Source: Bacteroides sp. (lineage in GTDB: Bacteria > Bacteroidota > Bacteroidia > Bacteroidales > Bacteroidaceae). From it: 64,000 bases of DNA. The position numbers and the translations under genes are program-made. The first letter of the stretch is position 1; every line of letters starts with the position of its first letter. The stretch is taken from the NCBI GenBank assembly GCA_021201335.1, contig JAJQFD010000042.1, positions 1-64,000 of the forward strand, in the 5' to 3' direction. The notes under the pieces were generated by a model, which made no database searches, was not told where the DNA came from, and was given only the letters and a program-made list of their open reading frames with translations. Positions 9,095-16,845 of the stretch are shown here, piece after piece.

Positions 9095-9778
9095 ATGGAT
9101 AAACGCGAATGGTCTGATAAGTTAAAACAACTACATTCAATCATAAAAAAGAATGAATATCTGGAAGAGTCCAGGGAACTGATTTTTGAACTTCATCAAA
9201 TGGTTTATACTTCTGAAATGTCAGGTATAGATAGTACTACATTCGAAGATAAATTATGGAATGACTTGAATGAAGAAACTGCAAGAAAGGCTGTTAATAA
9301 GAAAGGGCGGACGATTCTTTATGGAATCTGGCATTCTACCCGGATTGAGGATATTACGATGAATTTACTGGTTGCCGGAACAGATCAGATATTTGAAAAA
9401 GATAACTGGTTCTCAAACATCAACTCCCCAATCCGGCATACCGGTAATTCTCTGAATCCAACTGAAATTCTGCACATGTCTTCACTTATTAATATAGAAG
9501 AACTCAAAGCCTATAGGATTGCCGTAGGACGAAATACGGAAAACATTATTCGTAATTTAACTAACGGAGAAATGAAACGTAAAGTGCGTCAGGAAAACCT
9601 TCAACGGATTTTAGATGAAAAAGCGGTTGAAAACGTAGAGTCTGCAAACTGGCTGATTGACTTTTGGGGCAAAAAAGATGTTGCAGGGATAATATCGATG
9701 CCTTGTTTACGACATCAGTTTGTACATTTAAATGAATCAATGGAAGCTAAAAACAAGAAATCAACCAGAAAGGATTAG
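9095..9778 (+). CDS. DinB-like four-helix-bundle protein
   Basis: A 227-residue all-helical protein with conserved His positions typical of the DinB/YfiT superfamily: GIWHSTRIEDI (about residues 76-86) and LRHQFVHLNE near the C-terminus (about 207-216). These His residues bind a divalent metal in studied members, several of which are thiol-dependent transferases (bacillithiol or mycothiol). No partner is evident. It follows the SIMPL gene by 41 bases on the same strand, in a stretch that resembles resistance or stress cargo. Confidence 0.6.
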   Translation: MDKREWSDKLKQLHSIIKKNEYLEESRELIFELHQMVYTSEMSGIDSTTFEDKLWNDLNEETARKAVNKKGRTILYGIWHSTRIEDITMNLLVAGTDQIFEKDNWFSNINSPIRHTGNSLNPTEILHMSSLINIEELKAYRIAVGRNTENIIRNLTNGEMKRKVRQENLQRILDEKAVENVESANWLIDFWGKKDVAGIISMPCLRHQFVHLNESMEAKNKKSTRKD

Positions 9779-9873
9779 GAAGGATGGTGCTATCTATTCG
9801 TTAGCACTGTCGAGGTTTCCACCTGCCTTTCCGGGATATTCCAGTATTTCAACCCATATTTTACTACTTAAAC

Positions 9874-10539
9874 TTATAAAAACCACTCCTTATAATTTGA
9901 AGCCAAATCCTGTAACGATTGCACGAATCTTCCGACGTGGAATCCATCGCATGCGGCATGATGGACTTGTATGGAAAGCGGCATTAAAACAGAATCTGCT
10001 GTTTCGATAAATTTACCTATTGTAAAAATAGGAGTTAAGTAACGTCCCTCATTAAACACATTGATATTAAATCCGGTAAAGTTTACCCAGGGCAAACTGG
10101 ATAGCGTAAAAGTATTGGAAGGTTCATTTGGTTTCGGTTGTAAGGAAGTCGATGGCGAATAGTTAGTTATATCTTCCATGCAACTGTCATGGAAGCGGCT
10201 AAAGATGCGATTATAATTAGTCCATATACTCGAAAATGTTTCACTATACTTATTAAATACCGTATAGCTTGGATTTACTTCATCCCAATAGCCCAACTCT
10301 CCGCTGGAATTCTTGTCCATTCTGAATTCCAGGTACTGATTGACAACCGTAGCAATCATATAAATCTGTACGGGGTAAATCTTTTTCCTCATCTCTTTTA
10401 CAGCGGCTCTTAATCCTGTAATATCAATATTTACAGTTAAGCTGTATGTGCAACGCATTACATCCATATAATGAATGTAATATTCCTTACGGTTCCATTT
10501 TTCTATATCAATCGGGTTAAATTTCATAGTTTGATTCAT
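9874..10539 (-). CDS. Chloramphenicol acetyltransferase-like protein
   Basis: The C-terminal catalytic motif HHAACDGFHVGRF matches the HHxxxDGFH of type A chloramphenicol acetyltransferases, with the first or second His as catalytic base and the Asp structural. The N-terminus MKFNPIDIEKWNRKEYYIHY is also the standard start of the family. I place the start at the ATG at 10539 (MNQTMKF); the ATG at 10527 is equally good, while a GTG at 10581 would add 14 unlikely residues. Length about 221 residues fits the family (about 210-220). It would acetylate chloramphenicol or a related hydroxylated compound; actual resistance is not shown by sequence. Confidence 0.85.
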   Translation of the reverse strand: MNQTMKFNPIDIEKWNRKEYYIHYMDVMRCTYSLTVNIDITGLRAAVKEMRKKIYPVQIYMIATVVNQYLEFRMDKNSSGELGYWDEVNPSYTVFNKYSETFSSIWTNYNRIFSRFHDSCMEDITNYSPSTSLQPKPNEPSNTFTLSSLPWVNFTGFNINVFNEGRYLTPIFTIGKFIETADSVLMPLSIQVHHAACDGFHVGRFVQSLQDLASNYKEWFL

Positions 10540-10655
10540 TATCAATGAGTAATCAAGTTCAAAAATAGTCAAATTAACCACCTGGTTTATAGGTACGACG
10601 ATTAATTTATTAATTTTACAGTCAAATATAACAGTAAAAATGGAGGTATTTTAGT

Positions 10656-11048
10656 ATGGCACTTAACCTTGTGGGATGGAATGTTGTTTTGGATTCCGAT
10701 AATGCAGACGAATTATCTGCGTTTTACGAAAAACTTCTTGGCTGGACGAGATTTCCCGGCGAGGAATTTACAGTCTTAGCGAATATCAACCAGAAGGGAT
10801 TCCCGACGTGGATTACCTTTCAGCAAGTAGATAATTATGTACCACCAGTGTGGCCTGCAACAACGGACGAGCAACAGCAGATGGAACATTTGGATTTCCA
10901 TGTTGAGGATGTGGAAGAAGCAGTAAGGTATGCTCTCTCGTGTGGTGCTACTATGGCTGAAATCCAATACGCTGAAGGTTGGCGGGTGATGATTGACCCT
11001 TGTGGACATCCCTTCTGCCTGTTACCGCCACCACCCTGGATGAAATAA
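10656..11048 (+). CDS. VOC (glyoxalase/bleomycin-resistance fold) protein
   Basis: A 130-residue protein made of the paired beta-alpha-beta-beta-beta modules of the VOC superfamily. It begins GWNVVLDSDNADELSAFY, has HLDFHVEDVEEAVRYA in the middle and ends DPCGHPFCLLPPP, the usual closing strand. VOC members include dioxygenases, isomerases and drug-binding proteins; the exact role is unclear. It has an unusually strong ribosome site for this genome (GGAGGT about 10 bases before the ATG), suggesting an origin outside Bacteroidetes. Confidence 0.8.
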   Translation: MALNLVGWNVVLDSDNADELSAFYEKLLGWTRFPGEEFTVLANINQKGFPTWITFQQVDNYVPPVWPATTDEQQQMEHLDFHVEDVEEAVRYALSCGATMAEIQYAEGWRVMIDPCGHPFCLLPPPPWMK

Positions 11049-11471
11049 ATTTAAAGTGATGAAGGATTAAACGGCTCTGTTTCTCTCTACAAAGAGGCTA
11101 TAAAAGGTTGTGTTTAGGCGGTGCAAGGTTTTACGGGAAAATACCGGAGCAAAGCGAGGATGATTTTGCCGTAAACCGCTTTAGCGGCTCCGACCTTGCT
11201 CCGGCGTTAAGAACACGAAATACCTTTGCCTGTGGCTATGGGTATTCCGGTCTTTCATGGTAGGTGTTTTTCTTATTAGTTCCTCATTTTCAATAATATT
11301 TAGTTATTTATATCTATTTTTGTATTTATATAATTAGGTGTCGGTTGAATATTTTTTGCTTATGGAATACACACGTTGGGATATTGATGTTTATTTAGAC
11401 TTCCTAGAACATCTTCAATTATTTGAAGGTTTTCCATCACGAAGTGCTTATCATTAAGAGTTACAGACCAT
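11049..11471. other. Intergenic region with transposon-like leftover sequence
   Basis: It has a GC-richer block (about 11110-11220) unlike its AT-rich surroundings, including the pattern CCGGAGCAAAGCGAGG and, later, CCTTGCTCCGG. This kind of sequence is common near resistance genes in Bacteroides conjugative elements, so it may be a recombination leftover. A 31-codon open frame at 11362-11457 (MEYTRWDIDVYLDFLEH...) lies just before the helicase gene; I cannot say whether it is expressed. Confidence 0.35.
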
Positions 11472-12836
11472 ATGAAAGAAAAAACATTAGTGATTCAGCT
11501 TCCAATAGATTTTGTAACTCCCAACTGGCCGGCACAGGAAACTTTTCCATTAAATCTGAATGACATAGGCCGAAAGGTAGAAAGTGTCGTCCATCACGAT
11601 ATTGAGAACAGTGAAGAATACATGATTATTACTGGATTTACATCGCTTTCCAAATTAGTTGATACATTTGGCAGCAATGATTATGAAAAACTTCGGAAGG
11701 TAAAAGTACTTATAGGATTTGAACCTAATATCCGGGCAAGAAAGAAATATAAGAAATACAATTTTGACAAAGATATAAAAGATTACTGGCTGAAAAGAGG
11801 ATTCTCTATTATACTTGGGGGAGCGGTTATTCAGCTCATTGAAAAGATTAACAGTCAATTTATACAGTTCAGATATAAAGAAAGGCTACATGCTAAAATC
11901 TACTTAGGAGATGATTACGCTATATTAGGATCATCCAATTTTAGCCGAAGCGGGTTAGTTGTTCAAGAAGAAGCTAATTTTAGACCCTGCCGTACAAATC
12001 CTGGAGAAAGTTTTTTCTATAATGAGATCAAACTTATTGCCAACAATTATTATGAAAAATCTGAAGATTATAACAATAAAATAACCGAATTACTACAAAG
12101 CCTGATAAAAAAAGTAACCTGGCAGGAAGCACTTGGGCGTGCCATTGCGGAATTGCTTGAGGCTGAATGGCTACATGATTACAAAGCCATTTTGTCTGAA
12201 CTGGAAAACACTAAATTATGGCCCTCACAATGGAAAGGAATATCACAAGCTATGACAATTCTTCAAAGCCGTTCCAATGTATTGATAGCCGACCCAACCG
12301 GTGCAGGGAAAACAAAATTATGTTCAGCTCTTATTCTTTCTCTGAAACACTGGCTTTGCGAATCTGGAAAATTTGATAAAACAAAATCCCTCATTGTATG
12401 TCTACCACTTGTAAAGGACAAATGGAACGAGGAATTTCGTAACTTAAAACAGTTTCACAATTCCCATTCGATGGGTTTATTGAGCAATTCCGGAGCAAGA
12501 AACAAAACGATTCTGCTCGATGAACTTAGCTTTACCAATATTTTGGGTATAGATGAGGCACATAATTATCTCTCGCCTTATTCAAACAGAACAGGGCTTA
12601 TTAAAAACAACAGTGCCGATTATAAAATACTCATCACAGCTACTCCTATCAGCAAAAAGGTGGAGGATTTATTGCGTATTATCGAACTGCTTGATGTTGA
12701 TAACCTCAGTGATGAAGATTTCGAGAAGTATAAAATCCTTGTTCGTAAACGAAACGTCAGTCGTAAAGAGGAAGACATACAAATGTTACGCAATTTCATC
12801 AGCCAGTTTACAGTGAGAAGAACAAAAAAAGTTTGA
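11472..12836 (+). CDS. PLD-nuclease plus SF2 helicase, N-terminal part
   Basis: This 454-residue open frame holds two domains. Residues about 20-200 form a phospholipase D-like nuclease: HAKIYLGDDYAILGSSNFS (about 140-158) is the HxK(x4)D motif followed by GSSN. Residues about 250-450 are the first RecA domain of a superfamily 2 helicase: ADPTGAGKTKL (motif I), GIDEAHNYLS (DEAH box, motif II) and LITATPISKK (motif III). The frame ends with TGA right after an A7 run and the next frame continues the helicase, so this is half of one protein. It resembles stand-alone antiviral nuclease-helicases, but I cannot place it in a named system. Confidence 0.8.
   Translation: MKEKTLVIQLPIDFVTPNWPAQETFPLNLNDIGRKVESVVHHDIENSEEYMIITGFTSLSKLVDTFGSNDYEKLRKVKVLIGFEPNIRARKKYKKYNFDKDIKDYWLKRGFSIILGGAVIQLIEKINSQFIQFRYKERLHAKIYLGDDYAILGSSNFSRSGLVVQEEANFRPCRTNPGESFFYNEIKLIANNYYEKSEDYNNKITELLQSLIKKVTWQEALGRAIAELLEAEWLHDYKAILSELENTKLWPSQWKGISQAMTILQSRSNVLIADPTGAGKTKLCSALILSLKHWLCESGKFDKTKSLIVCLPLVKDKWNEEFRNLKQFHNSHSMGLLSNSGARNKTILLDELSFTNILGIDEAHNYLSPYSNRTGLIKNNSADYKILITATPISKKVEDLLRIIELLDVDNLSDEDFEKYKILVRKRNVSRKEEDIQMLRNFISQFTVRRTKKV
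12824..12830 (+). other. A7 run, site of a -1 frame change in the helicase gene
   Basis: In the upstream frame the bases read ACA AAA AAA GTT TGA, i.e. an A AAA AAA heptamer directly before the stop. Slipping back one base gives KKSLNDEIKK and joins the two open frames into one helicase of about 1,073 residues. It could be a mutation, a sequencing slip or programmed frameshifting. Confidence 0.6.
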
Positions 12837-14695
12837 ATGACGAGATAAAAAAATCACCCGATAATTATCGCAATCAGTTAGGAAAGCCTTGCCGGTTTCC
12901 TAAACAAGTTGAAAAAATATATCAAACGCATGAAAACGAAAATGACAAGCGTATTGTAAAGATTATCAATCAGCTTGCCGGCACACTGAAAGGGATCACC
13001 CGGTTGACTCATTTTTCAAAACCCAATTATGAAAATACCGACGATGATTTTCTTAATAAATATATTGAAAAGAGTATAAACTCTGCACAGGCCCTGGCAC
13101 GTTATTTTATCAGATCAAAGCTTCGTTCGTCACATGTGGCTCTTATCGAGCATATTATCGGATCGCAAAAAACTATGGATATATTTAAATTTCATGGTAA
13201 AACAAAGGGAACGGGAGATGTCATTGATAAGCTCGATGAACGAATAACCTTCGGGAAATTACCCGGGAAAAGCCATATCTTCAAAAAAGAAATGTTTCCT
13301 CTTTGGTTGACTGATAAAGAAGAGTATATTAAGGCATGCATAAAAGAACGTGAAACATATCTCGAAATAATCAGGCTCGCACAGCAATTGTCGGGCGAGC
13401 GAGAATTAGGGAAAGTGAGGAAATTAGTTGAAGTGACCAAAAAACATGCACATGTTGTTGCTTTCGATAGCACTGTAATTACCCTCTATTATTTCGCTAA
13501 ATTATTTAAAACACATTATCCTAACCAGAAAATACTTGTGGCATCAGGCAGTGACAACAAAGGAGATAATAAACGGCTTATTGAAGATTTTCATTTAAAA
13601 TCGACCTCTATTGAATCATGTATCGCGTTATGCTCCGATAAAATGTCAGAAGGAGTAGACTTGCAGAAAGCGTCAGCGGTAATGTTACTGGATATGCCCA
13701 GTGTCTTGCGTATCGTTGAACAGAGAATCGGGCGAGTAGACAGAATGGATACTTCACATGATAAAATAGAAATTTACTGGCCTAATGATTCAGAAGAATA
13801 TTCATTGAAATCCGACAAAAGATTGATAACGACAAATATAAGCGTTGAAGAAATATACGGGTCGAACATACGGATTCCTGATGAACTTAATGACAAACAT
13901 TTCTCAAACACGAATTCTACTAAAGAAATGATAAGTGAGTTTAAGGATTTTCAAGACAAGGACGAATCGTGGAAAGGAATACATGACAGTTTTCAATCTA
14001 TTGTAGATCTTAAAGAAGGAGCTCATGCGTTGATTGATGAAGATACCTATGAGCATTTAAAAACTGTATCGGCCGATGTACGCACAAAAGTTAGTTTTAT
14101 ACCAAGTTTAAACGACTGGTGTTTCATTGCGCTGAAAGGTAATAAAAATAAAGCTCCAAAATGGTATTTTATAGACAGTCAAGATAATATCCACACTGAG
14201 CTACCGGATATCTGTAACCAGTTAAGGGAGAACATACACGAGGAGTTTCGCGAATTGGAATGGCAGGATTCGGCTTTAAAAAGGTATATTAATTTGTTTA
14301 AACAAAAAGAACGCGATCTGTTGCCACCAAAAAAGAAAAGGGCATTGGAGGTTGCAGAACATATTTTGAAGAAAAAGATAAATGAGAAGACTGAGTATCA
14401 TGAAAAAGCTATATTGCGTGAAATGTTGAGACTTTTTACAGCGTCTATAACGAATACGGTAGACCTTGAGCAATTGGCGGAAGAATGGGTTGGAATTTTA
14501 CAGCCTTATTTGCAGAAAAAAAGGGAAGAGAATAAAAAAGGGAAGAAAATATATAATATGAACAGCTTAAAGTATGACCATAAAAAAATCATACTAAATA
14601 CAAATCAGCTGTCACATATAATAGAGAATGTACTGCTTGCGGAAGACATTGATAGCCAAATTGCAGCATGCATAATTGGAACTTCTCAAGCATGA
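12833..14695 (+). CDS. PLD-helicase, C-terminal part
   Basis: A 620-residue open frame overlapping the previous one by 4 bases in the -1 phase. Its only start near the junction is a TTG, so independent translation is doubtful. It holds the second RecA domain: SDKMSEGVDLQKASAVMLLD (motif V region, about residues 266-285) and VEQRIGRVDRMDT (motif VI, about 295-307). The remainder (about 330-620) is a charged alpha-helical tail with long Lys/Glu stretches, probably coiled coil, of unknown role. The layout PLD, RecA1, RecA2, long C-terminal region suggests an ATP-driven DNA translocase coupled to a nuclease. Confidence 0.75.
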   Translation: MNDEIKKSPDNYRNQLGKPCRFPKQVEKIYQTHENENDKRIVKIINQLAGTLKGITRLTHFSKPNYENTDDDFLNKYIEKSINSAQALARYFIRSKLRSSHVALIEHIIGSQKTMDIFKFHGKTKGTGDVIDKLDERITFGKLPGKSHIFKKEMFPLWLTDKEEYIKACIKERETYLEIIRLAQQLSGERELGKVRKLVEVTKKHAHVVAFDSTVITLYYFAKLFKTHYPNQKILVASGSDNKGDNKRLIEDFHLKSTSIESCIALCSDKMSEGVDLQKASAVMLLDMPSVLRIVEQRIGRVDRMDTSHDKIEIYWPNDSEEYSLKSDKRLITTNISVEEIYGSNIRIPDELNDKHFSNTNSTKEMISEFKDFQDKDESWKGIHDSFQSIVDLKEGAHALIDEDTYEHLKTVSADVRTKVSFIPSLNDWCFIALKGNKNKAPKWYFIDSQDNIHTELPDICNQLRENIHEEFRELEWQDSALKRYINLFKQKERDLLPPKKKRALEVAEHILKKKINEKTEYHEKAILREMLRLFTASITNTVDLEQLAEEWVGILQPYLQKKREENKKGKKIYNMNSLKYDHKKIILNTNQLSHIIENVLLAEDIDSQIAACIIGTSQA

Positions 14696-14718
14696 TCCAA
14701 ATTTAGGTATTTTTTGAA

Positions 14719-14758
14719 AAGGGAGAACTGCTTCTTAAAAAGTAAACAGTTCTCCCTT
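14719..14758. terminator. Bidirectional terminator between helicase and integrase
   Basis: AAGGGAGAACTG (14719-14730) pairs exactly with CAGTTCTCCCTT (14747-14758). It lies between the convergent helicase and integrase genes and can serve both. Confidence 0.75.
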
Positions 14759-14771
14759 AGTGTGTACACGT

Positions 14772-16004
14772 TTAAAGTGCTAATTTCATAGCCACATTTT
14801 CCATATCTTCCATAATAGTCTGATCTAATACTCTTGCATAATGTTCTGTCATGCGCGTAGAAGTATGTCCTAACATTTTAGACACATTTTGCAGGGAAAC
14901 TTTGTTAGCCAACGTAATAGTCGTCCCAAATGTGTGTCTTGCTACGTGTGTGGTCAGATTCTTGTCAATCCCACAGGATGCAGCAATATCTTTCAGATAA
15001 GAATTCATATTAGCATTACTGAAAAAGGGCAGGCAAACACCAGTCTCAATACATTTAGGATGATCTCTGTATTTCTCTAAAATCCTTATCGCAGGTTCAA
15101 GTAAAGGCACGTTCGAAGTACATCGAGCTTTATTCTTCTTAATTTTATGACGTCCCTTGCGTATCCACATCTTGCCGTTATTATCCTTTGCGATGTCATT
15201 ATAAGTGAGCTCCTTTGCATCCGTAAAAGCCAATCCGGTATAGGCGCAAAAAACGAAGGTATCTTTTACGACCTTAAGTCTTTCTATTTCAAATTCCTTA
15301 TCTTCTATTTTTTTGAGTTCTTCTTTTGTGAGAAAGGTTGGATCGGTTTCTTCTTGAACATATTTACATCCGGCAAACGGGTTCTTTTTCATTAAACCCT
15401 GATCAAGTGCTATATTCACTATTTTTTTGAAGCACTTCATATACCTTACAATCGTGTTATTACTCAAAGGAGATTTCTTTTCCTTTTTGTAATAATAATC
15501 CAGCCTATTGACAAATTCATTATTTAGTTCTGGGAAGGTTATATCTTCTTTCTTATAATGAAGTTTGATAACTTCAGCTACACAACGGTAGCAATTCCAG
15601 TAGCGATTCAGGGTGACTTTTTCGTAGTCTATACCAATGAGAGATTCCATACGTTCTATTTCAGCCTTCATGATTTTCAATACCGTTTGTTTCTCTTCGC
15701 GATTAAAGAGCTTTATTAGCATAGCTGTAGGAGTGATATAGGCTTCGGAAAGAACAAGGTTTTTATGGATAGTATTTATACTTGCCTTAAGATCGGAAAG
15801 ATAATCATTGATTTCTTTAGAAATTCGATCTTTGCCTTTACAAGAGCCTTTTGCCTGGTTCCATAACTTACGATCAACTGTTCGATTAATTGTCGTCTGA
15901 TCCGAGTGACCGTTTACTGTAACTCTAATTACGATTGGATACTCACCACTTTTAAGTGGTCTTGATGCTAAATAGAACAAAATGTTCACTGTTTCTTGTT
16001 TCAT
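14772..16004 (-). CDS. Tyrosine recombinase (integrase of element B)
   Basis: A 410-residue integrase with an N-terminal arm-binding domain (residues 1-95), a SAM-like core-binding domain (about 105-210) and the catalytic domain (about 225-405). The catalytic residues seen are HVARHTF (His-x-x-Arg), LGHTS (His) and EHYARV (Tyr). The usual first Arg is replaced: the segment reads AYTGLAFTDAKEL, a substitution known from CTnDOT-type Bacteroides integrases. It is 243 bp from the attachment-site copy at 16247 and points away from it, as expected for the element's own enzyme. It is about 11 kb from the other boundary at 5034. Confidence 0.9.
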   Translation of the reverse strand: MKQETVNILFYLASRPLKSGEYPIVIRVTVNGHSDQTTINRTVDRKLWNQAKGSCKGKDRISKEINDYLSDLKASINTIHKNLVLSEAYITPTAMLIKLFNREEKQTVLKIMKAEIERMESLIGIDYEKVTLNRYWNCYRCVAEVIKLHYKKEDITFPELNNEFVNRLDYYYKKEKKSPLSNNTIVRYMKCFKKIVNIALDQGLMKKNPFAGCKYVQEETDPTFLTKEELKKIEDKEFEIERLKVVKDTFVFCAYTGLAFTDAKELTYNDIAKDNNGKMWIRKGRHKIKKNKARCTSNVPLLEPAIRILEKYRDHPKCIETGVCLPFFSNANMNSYLKDIAASCGIDKNLTTHVARHTFGTTITLANKVSLQNVSKMLGHTSTRMTEHYARVLDQTIMEDMENVAMKLAL

Positions 16005-16102
16005 TTTCGTAGAATTTAAAGTGTTAAAACTATTTCAAAACTACGGAAACACGATTAGAATCATGACTTGTAATATGGTGACAAATAGAGGTTTAAGTCA
16101 AA

Positions 16103-16140
16103 AATCGTAGGTTTTTTATAAGCCTAAAAAACCTACGATT
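16103..16140. repeat. Perfect 15-bp inverted repeat upstream of the element B integrase
   Basis: AATCGTAGGTTTTTT (16103-16117) and AAAAAACCTACGATT (16126-16140) flank an 8-base loop. It lies between the integrase start and the attachment site, so it could be a terminator protecting the integrase promoter or a binding site for the recombination machinery. Confidence 0.6.
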
Positions 16141-16195
16141 CGCTTACTCCAGTTTGTCCCCGGATGTCCATTTTGAGCAACATAAGGAAAAAGAA

Positions 16196-16227
16196 AAAGC
16201 CCTGAAAACTGCTGTTTTCAAGGCTTT
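16196..16227. repeat. Hairpin next to attachment-site copy B/A
   Basis: AAAGCCCTGAAAAC pairs, with mismatches, with GTTTTCAAGGCTTT around TGCT. It is 20 bases from the attachment core and resembles the hairpin at 37567-37598, so both elements carry the same end structure. Confidence 0.55.
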
Positions 16228-16246
16228 TACCTAAATGCATTCTTTC

Positions 16247-16263
16247 AAAAGTGGTGCCACCAG
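16247..16263. repeat. Attachment-site copy (tRNA-Phe 3' end), block B/A junction
   Basis: AAAAGTGGTGCCACCAG is identical to the core of tRNA-Phe's 3' end at 37619-37635 and to 5011-5027. Only 17 bases are shared here, against 26 for the 5009 copy. Confidence 0.8.
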
Positions 16264-16461
16264 AAAGAGAACTATTATCGTATCTCTATTGATAGTCAAC
16301 CTTTTATATCTTCTTAAATTTGGAATCCCACACGATTTAGCACACGATTATTTTTCATCGTTCTGCACGCTATTTGCATGATTACTTTTGCAAAAGTATG
16401 AAAAAGTATGGATTTTGAAGCTATTTCTTTGTAGGAATTGCATGCATTTTATCTGTTTTCT

Positions 16462-16491
16462 TATTATTGTTTTGCACGCAAAACAATAATA
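16462..16491. repeat. Perfect inverted repeat with 14-bp arms
   Basis: TATTATTGTTTTGC and GCAAAACAATAATA flank only 2 bases (AC). The motif CAAAACAATA appears a second time at 16512-16521, just before the next palindrome. Confidence 0.7.
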
Positions 16492-16521
16492 GTCTGTTTC
16501 TGTTCTGTCGACAAAACAATA

Positions 16522-16566
16522 TTCATTCAGTTACCGCCGTAACAGTTACGGCGGTAACTGAATGAA
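16522..16566. repeat. Perfect 45-base palindrome with 22-bp arms
   Basis: Arms at 16522-16543 and 16545-16566 are perfectly complementary with one central A. The core reads TTACCGCCGTAAC, A, GTTACGGCGGTAA. No T run follows, so it is not a normal terminator. Confidence 0.8.
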
Positions 16567-16808
16567 ATATGCTTATAATATTTTATTTTTCAACTGCTTA
16601 CTTACATTGCTAATGAAACTCACTGATATCCTTAAAATGAGACTAAGCATAACCAAAACGACCTACATATATGGAAAAAATAAAGCAGCGCTTTTGTGTT
16701 TATGCCTGAACATCTGCGCTATGCAGATATTATTATAAAGCTACTGATGTTCATAAACTTGTAAGAGACAAATTGTAAGAGAGAATAGCTAATATCCCAC
16801 ACTTTTGC

Positions 16809-16816
16809 TATCTTTG
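16809..16816 (+). promoter_or_regulatory. -7 box of the ParB-like/HEPN-like operon
   Basis: TATCTTTG matches the Bacteroidetes consensus exactly and is 30 bases before the ATG at 16846. Confidence 0.65.
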
Positions 16817-16845
16817 CGGATGAACAATTTTAGAAAACAATTCTT

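Larger units (their letters stand above)
16264..16845. other. Left end of element A: non-coding, palindrome-rich
   Basis: No gene is seen in 580 bases. The region holds CACGATTTAGC at 16331-16341 (repeated at 37505-37515 near the other end), two striking perfect palindromes (16462-16491 and 16522-16566) and the promoter of the following operon. It may hold recombination or transfer sites. Confidence 0.55.

Noticed and set aside
11472..14695. Calling the PLD-helicase a named system such as DISARM or Mokosh
   Set aside because: The domain order (PLD first, then SF2 helicase) and absence of partner genes do not fit clearly; naming it would go beyond the evidence.
16522..16566. Ordinary terminator
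   Set aside because: The stem is perfect, with a one-base centre, no T run follows on either strand, and no gene ends nearby (integrase B points away).
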